This document shows positions 13,889 to 14,369 of a stretch of 14,369 bases of DNA, in pieces. Origin of the DNA: Planctomycetota bacterium (lineage in GTDB: Bacteria > Planctomycetota > MHYJ01 > JACQXL01 > JAVHLO01); the NCBI GenBank assembly GCA_031082105.1, contig JAVHLO010000041.1, positions 1-14,369 of the forward strand, given 5' to 3'. A model generated the notes under the pieces. That model saw only the letters and a program-made list of their open reading frames with translations, made no database searches and had not been told where the DNA came from. Positions within the stretch are counted from its first letter, which is position 1. Every line of letters begins with the position of its first letter. Both the position numbers and the translations under genes were made by a program.

Positions 13889-14369
13889 CTACTTTTCGTA
13901 CGTGACCAGCGAAAACAGATCGTACTTACGGAGGTTCTCGCGCCCCCGCAGGAAACCCAATTCGACGACGAACGCGCAGCCGGCCACCACGCCGCCCACG
14001 GATTCGACGAGCGTAGCGGAGGCTGCCGCCGTGCCGCCTGTGGCAAGCAGGTCGTCGACGATGAGTATCTTCTGTTTCGGCGCAACGGCGTCCTCGTGCA
14101 TCTCGACTCTGTCGGTGCCGTATTCGAGCTTGTACTCGGCGTATCGTGTTTTGCACGGCAGCTTGCCGCTCTTGCGGATCGGCAGGAACGGCACCCTCAT
14201 CTGGAGGGCGAGCGGTACCCCGAAAATAAAGCCGCGCGACTCGATCGCGGCGATCCCCTGGATTCCTTTGTCCTTGTACTGCTCGCCGATCCCCTGTACC
14301 ACTCTCTCCAGGAGGGCGTGATCCTTGAGAATCGGAGTGATGTCACGGAACAGGATGCCCTTTCTCGGG
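13889..14369 (-). CDS. apt: Adenine phosphoribosyltransferase, N-terminus beyond the window
   Basis: This enzyme makes AMP from adenine and PRPP in purine salvage. The visible part is about 159 residues and is open to the window edge, where it reads PRKGILFRDITPILKDHALL, the usual N-terminal block of the family, so only about ten residues and the start codon are missing. Other landmarks are AAIESRGFIFG, VPFLPIRKSGKLP, YKLEYGTD and the PRPP-binding loop ILIVDDLLATGGTA. The stop is TAG at 13889. A methionine-like codon at 14302 is internal and not the start. It probably heads or lies within the minus-strand group that continues with WbqC 57 bases on. The assignment is secure. Confidence 0.95.
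   Translation of the reverse strand, partial: PRKGILFRDITPILKDHALLERVVQGIGEQYKDKGIQGIAAIESRGFIFGVPLALQMRVPFLPIRKSGKLPCKTRYAEYKLEYGTDRVEMHEDAVAPKQKILIVDDLLATGGTAAASATLVESVGGVVAGCAFVVELGFLRGRENLRKYDLFSLVTYEK

Noticed and set aside
1..14369. Prophage, insertion sequence, CRISPR array or tRNA/rRNA
   Set aside because: No integrase, transposase, regular spacer-repeat array or recognisable tRNA/rRNA sequence was seen on either strand.

Overview
The window is a GC-rich piece of a bacterial chromosome with a type IV pilus system. Its strand layout is simple: everything except one island of two pilin genes is read from the minus strand. Class III-type prepilins, a WecA-like lipid-carrier transferase, a WbqC protein and a secreted VWA protein indicate a cell with an outer surface rich in polysaccharide and pili. 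The pilin style and the several different short intergenic repeats remind me of uncultured groups in or near the PVC superphylum (Omnitrophota- or Planctomycetota-like) or of deltaproteobacterial relatives. That placement is a weak guess. There is no phage, transposase, CRISPR array, tRNA or rRNA that I can see.

Layout. (1) 91-4881, minus strand, read from right to left: rimO (ribosomal protein S12 methylthiotransferase), cdd (cytidine deaminase), a carbon-nitrogen hydrolase of the beta-ureidopropionase/N-carbamoylputrescine amidase type, a membrane-anchored C39-like cysteine peptidase, and a secreted von Willebrand factor A protein. cdd and the amidase could both serve pyrimidine turnover. 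The amidase and peptidase genes are 18 bases apart and look translationally coupled. (2) 4882-7427, plus strand: a roughly 790-base control region with a GG-N10-GC sigma-54 promoter at 5423-5437 and an upstream cluster of GTCA/TGAC half-sites, then two tandem, clearly duplicated type IV pilin genes separated by a 12-bp perfect GC-rich hairpin. (3) 7495-14369, minus strand, read from right to left: adenine phosphoribosyltransferase (cut by the window end), a WbqC-family protein, a WecA/MraY-type glycosyl-1-phosphate transferase, a divergent ADP-forming acyl-CoA synthetase-like protein, carbamate kinase, and ornithine carbamoyltransferase.

How the genes may work together. The pilin pair is probably a PilS/PilR-type sigma-54 regulon, with the hairpin setting the ratio of the two subunits. 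Ornithine carbamoyltransferase and carbamate kinase are two of the three arginine deiminase pathway enzymes and share carbamoyl phosphate. The overlapping acyl-CoA synthetase-like gene looks like part of the same transcript but has lost residues expected for nucleotide-dependent ligation, so its role is open. WecA-like and WbqC proteins point to surface glycan synthesis.

The best candidates for something undescribed are the degenerate acyl-CoA synthetase/carbamate kinase/carbamoyltransferase group, the orphan membrane C39 peptidase next to the secreted VWA protein, and the sigma-54-controlled tandem pilins with acidic Asn/Gly-rich loops. The window also holds two long inverted repeats of similar architecture but unrelated sequence, in intergenic gaps.
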